This document shows, in pieces, positions 5,905-6,520 of a stretch of DNA of 6,520 nucleotides. A program made the position numbers and the translations under genes. Origin of the DNA: an uncultured Gemmatimonadota bacterium (GTDB lineage: Bacteria > Gemmatimonadota > Gemmatimonadetes > Gemmatimonadales > GWC2-71-9); NCBI GenBank assembly GCA_946480845.1, contig CAMLLJ010000159.1, forward strand, positions 1 through 6,520, written 5' to 3'. Below the pieces are notes generated by a model. That model saw only the letters and a list, made by a program, of their open reading frames with translations, did not search any database and had not been told where the DNA came from. Positions within the stretch are counted from its first letter, which is position 1. Each line of letters begins with the position of its first letter.

Positions 5905-6233
5905 AGCTCCGAGATCTCCTTCGGCCAGGTCCGCATCGAGCCGTCGGCCAGGTCGCGCTCGACGGCGCGGCAGATCTCGATGGCGCGGCGCAGGCGGAAG
6001 CGCTCGAGGAAACCCGTCGGGTCCTCGTCGCCCGAGGCGGTGAGCACGGCCCAGATGCGCATCCGCGCCTCGTCGATGGCCCGCTTGAAGTCCTCCATCC
6101 CCTCGACCGGAATGGTCCCTTCCGACACCTCCGCCTCGATCTTCCGCACGGTGTCCTGCATCATGTGGAGCCGCACCTTCAGCTCCGCGGGATTGAGCGG
6201 CCGTTCCTTCTCTTCGTCCGGTTGTTTCTTCAT
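5859..6233 (-). CDS. Small charged alpha-helical protein of unknown function, coupled to asnS
   Basis: I do not recognise this 124-aa protein. It has no signal peptide, membrane segment or cysteine cluster (one Cys, residue 88), so it is probably cytosolic. A charged, disordered-looking N-terminus (1-15) is followed by what look like four helices: about 16-36, 44-66, 73-96 and 104-122. They are separated by short Gly/Pro turns (GTIPVEG at 39-45, GDEDP at 68-72). Its strongest-looking blocks are [19 protein letters not shown] (46-64) and [18 protein letters not shown] (75-92), whose regular pattern suggests helix packing or a protein or RNA partner. The ATG overlaps the asnS stop as ATGA, and no Shine-Dalgarno site is visible, so it is likely translated by coupling with asnS. 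Its 3' end overlaps mazG on the other strand by 38 bp. It is real by codon pattern and context; its function is open. Confidence 0.75.
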   Translation of the reverse strand: MKKQPDEEKERPLNPAELKVRLHMMQDTVRKIEAEVSEGTIPVEGMEDFKRAIDEARMRIWAVLTASGDEDPTGFLERFRLRRAIEICRAVERDLADGSMRTWPKEISELRAVTGDLSRTLAKG

Positions 6234-6520
6234 GGATAGAGCCGATGGATCTGTCGTGGGAACGCGATGGCTTCACGGATGTGGGGTATGCCGCAGATCC
6301 ACGCCACCGTCCGCTCCACGCCCAGGCCGAAGCCCGAGTGGACGAAGGTGCCGTATCTCCTGAGATCGAGATACCATCCATAGGCCGCCGGGTCCAGACC
6401 CTGCGCCTGGATCCGCTCCAGCAGCCGGTCGTAGTCGTCCTCGCGCTGGGACCCGCCGATGATCTCGCCGTAGCCCTCGGGCGCGAGGCAATCGTTGTTG
6501 AGCACGGTCCGCGGGTCGTC
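6230..6520 (-). CDS. asnS: Asparaginyl-tRNA synthetase, C-terminal part
   Basis: The last 97 codons of the gene (96 residues and the stop) are present; the anticodon-binding domain and most of the class II catalytic core lie beyond the right edge. The frame is open to the last base, so the GTG at 6505 is internal (valine), not a start. [11 protein letters not shown] is the AsnRS-type signature that separates it from Asp[19 protein letters not shown] carries class II motif 3 (GFGLGVER), whose Arg binds ATP. The ending IREAIAFPR...LYP fits the family's C-terminus. The enzyme charges tRNA-Asn with asparagine directly, so this organism need not rely only on the GatCAB amidation route for Asn-tRNA. 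The stop overlaps the next gene's ATG by four bases (ATGA). Confidence 0.94.
   Translation of the reverse strand, partial: DDPRTVLNNDCLAPEGYGEIIGGSQREDDYDRLLERIQAQGLDPAAYGWYLDLRRYGTFVHSGFGLGVERTVAWICGIPHIREAIAFPRQIHRLYP

Noticed and set aside
4651..6363. A 570-codon plus-strand open frame across alr, mazG and the small gene
   Set aside because: It is out of frame with mazG and antisense to alr; the product is low-complexity and matches no family. The real genes account for the whole region.
6503..6505. GTG at 6505 as the start of a short 91-aa gene
   Set aside because: The frame is open to the edge and the sequence is the C-terminus of AsnRS, so this is an internal valine.
1..6520. CRISPR arrays, insertion sequences, tRNA or rRNA genes, phage or defence genes
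   Set aside because: I found no regularly spaced repeats, transposase motifs, tRNA-like cloverleaf or such proteins. Coding sequences fill nearly the whole window.

Overview
The window is a GC-rich stretch (roughly 70% by eye) of an ordinary bacterial chromosome, packed almost end to end with genes. A lipoprotein and an outer-membrane beta-barrel protein point to a diderm (Gram-negative-type) bacterium. The GC content, frequent GTG starts, barrel style and an 'LAAQ' signal-peptide end resemble Gemmatimonadota. That assignment is an impression from the proteins, not a proven placement.

Layout on the minus strand, reading leftwards from about 5076: alr (alanine racemase), deoB (phosphopentomutase), cdd (cytidine deaminase), an unnamed secreted lipoprotein, an unnamed outer-membrane barrel protein, then the first 15 codons of miaB, cut by the window's left edge. 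The first five genes are chained without gaps (TGATG, GTGA, GTGA and TAAGTG junctions), so they almost certainly form one transcription unit with translational coupling. miaB follows after 40 bp that hold a small GC-rich hairpin. Facing away from alr, across only 34 bp, mazG (nucleoside triphosphate pyrophosphohydrolase) runs on the plus strand from 5111. It collides tail to tail, with a 38-bp overlap, with a small unrecognised helical protein gene on the minus strand. That small gene overlaps by ATGA the end of asnS (asparaginyl-tRNA synthetase), whose 5' part lies beyond the right edge.

Functionally this is housekeeping: D-alanine supply for peptidoglycan (alr), salvage and catabolism of nucleosides (cdd, deoB), NTP-pool sanitation (mazG), tRNA charging and modification (asnS, miaB), and two envelope proteins of unknown role. 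I see no mobile element, CRISPR array, tRNA/rRNA gene, phage gene or defence system. The points most worth a second look are the 124-aa protein coupled to asnS, the lipoprotein/barrel pair in a nucleoside-salvage operon, an alanine racemase with Gly where the usual carbamylated Lys should be, and the tight junctions at both ends of mazG. There is no gene-free stretch longer than 300 bases.
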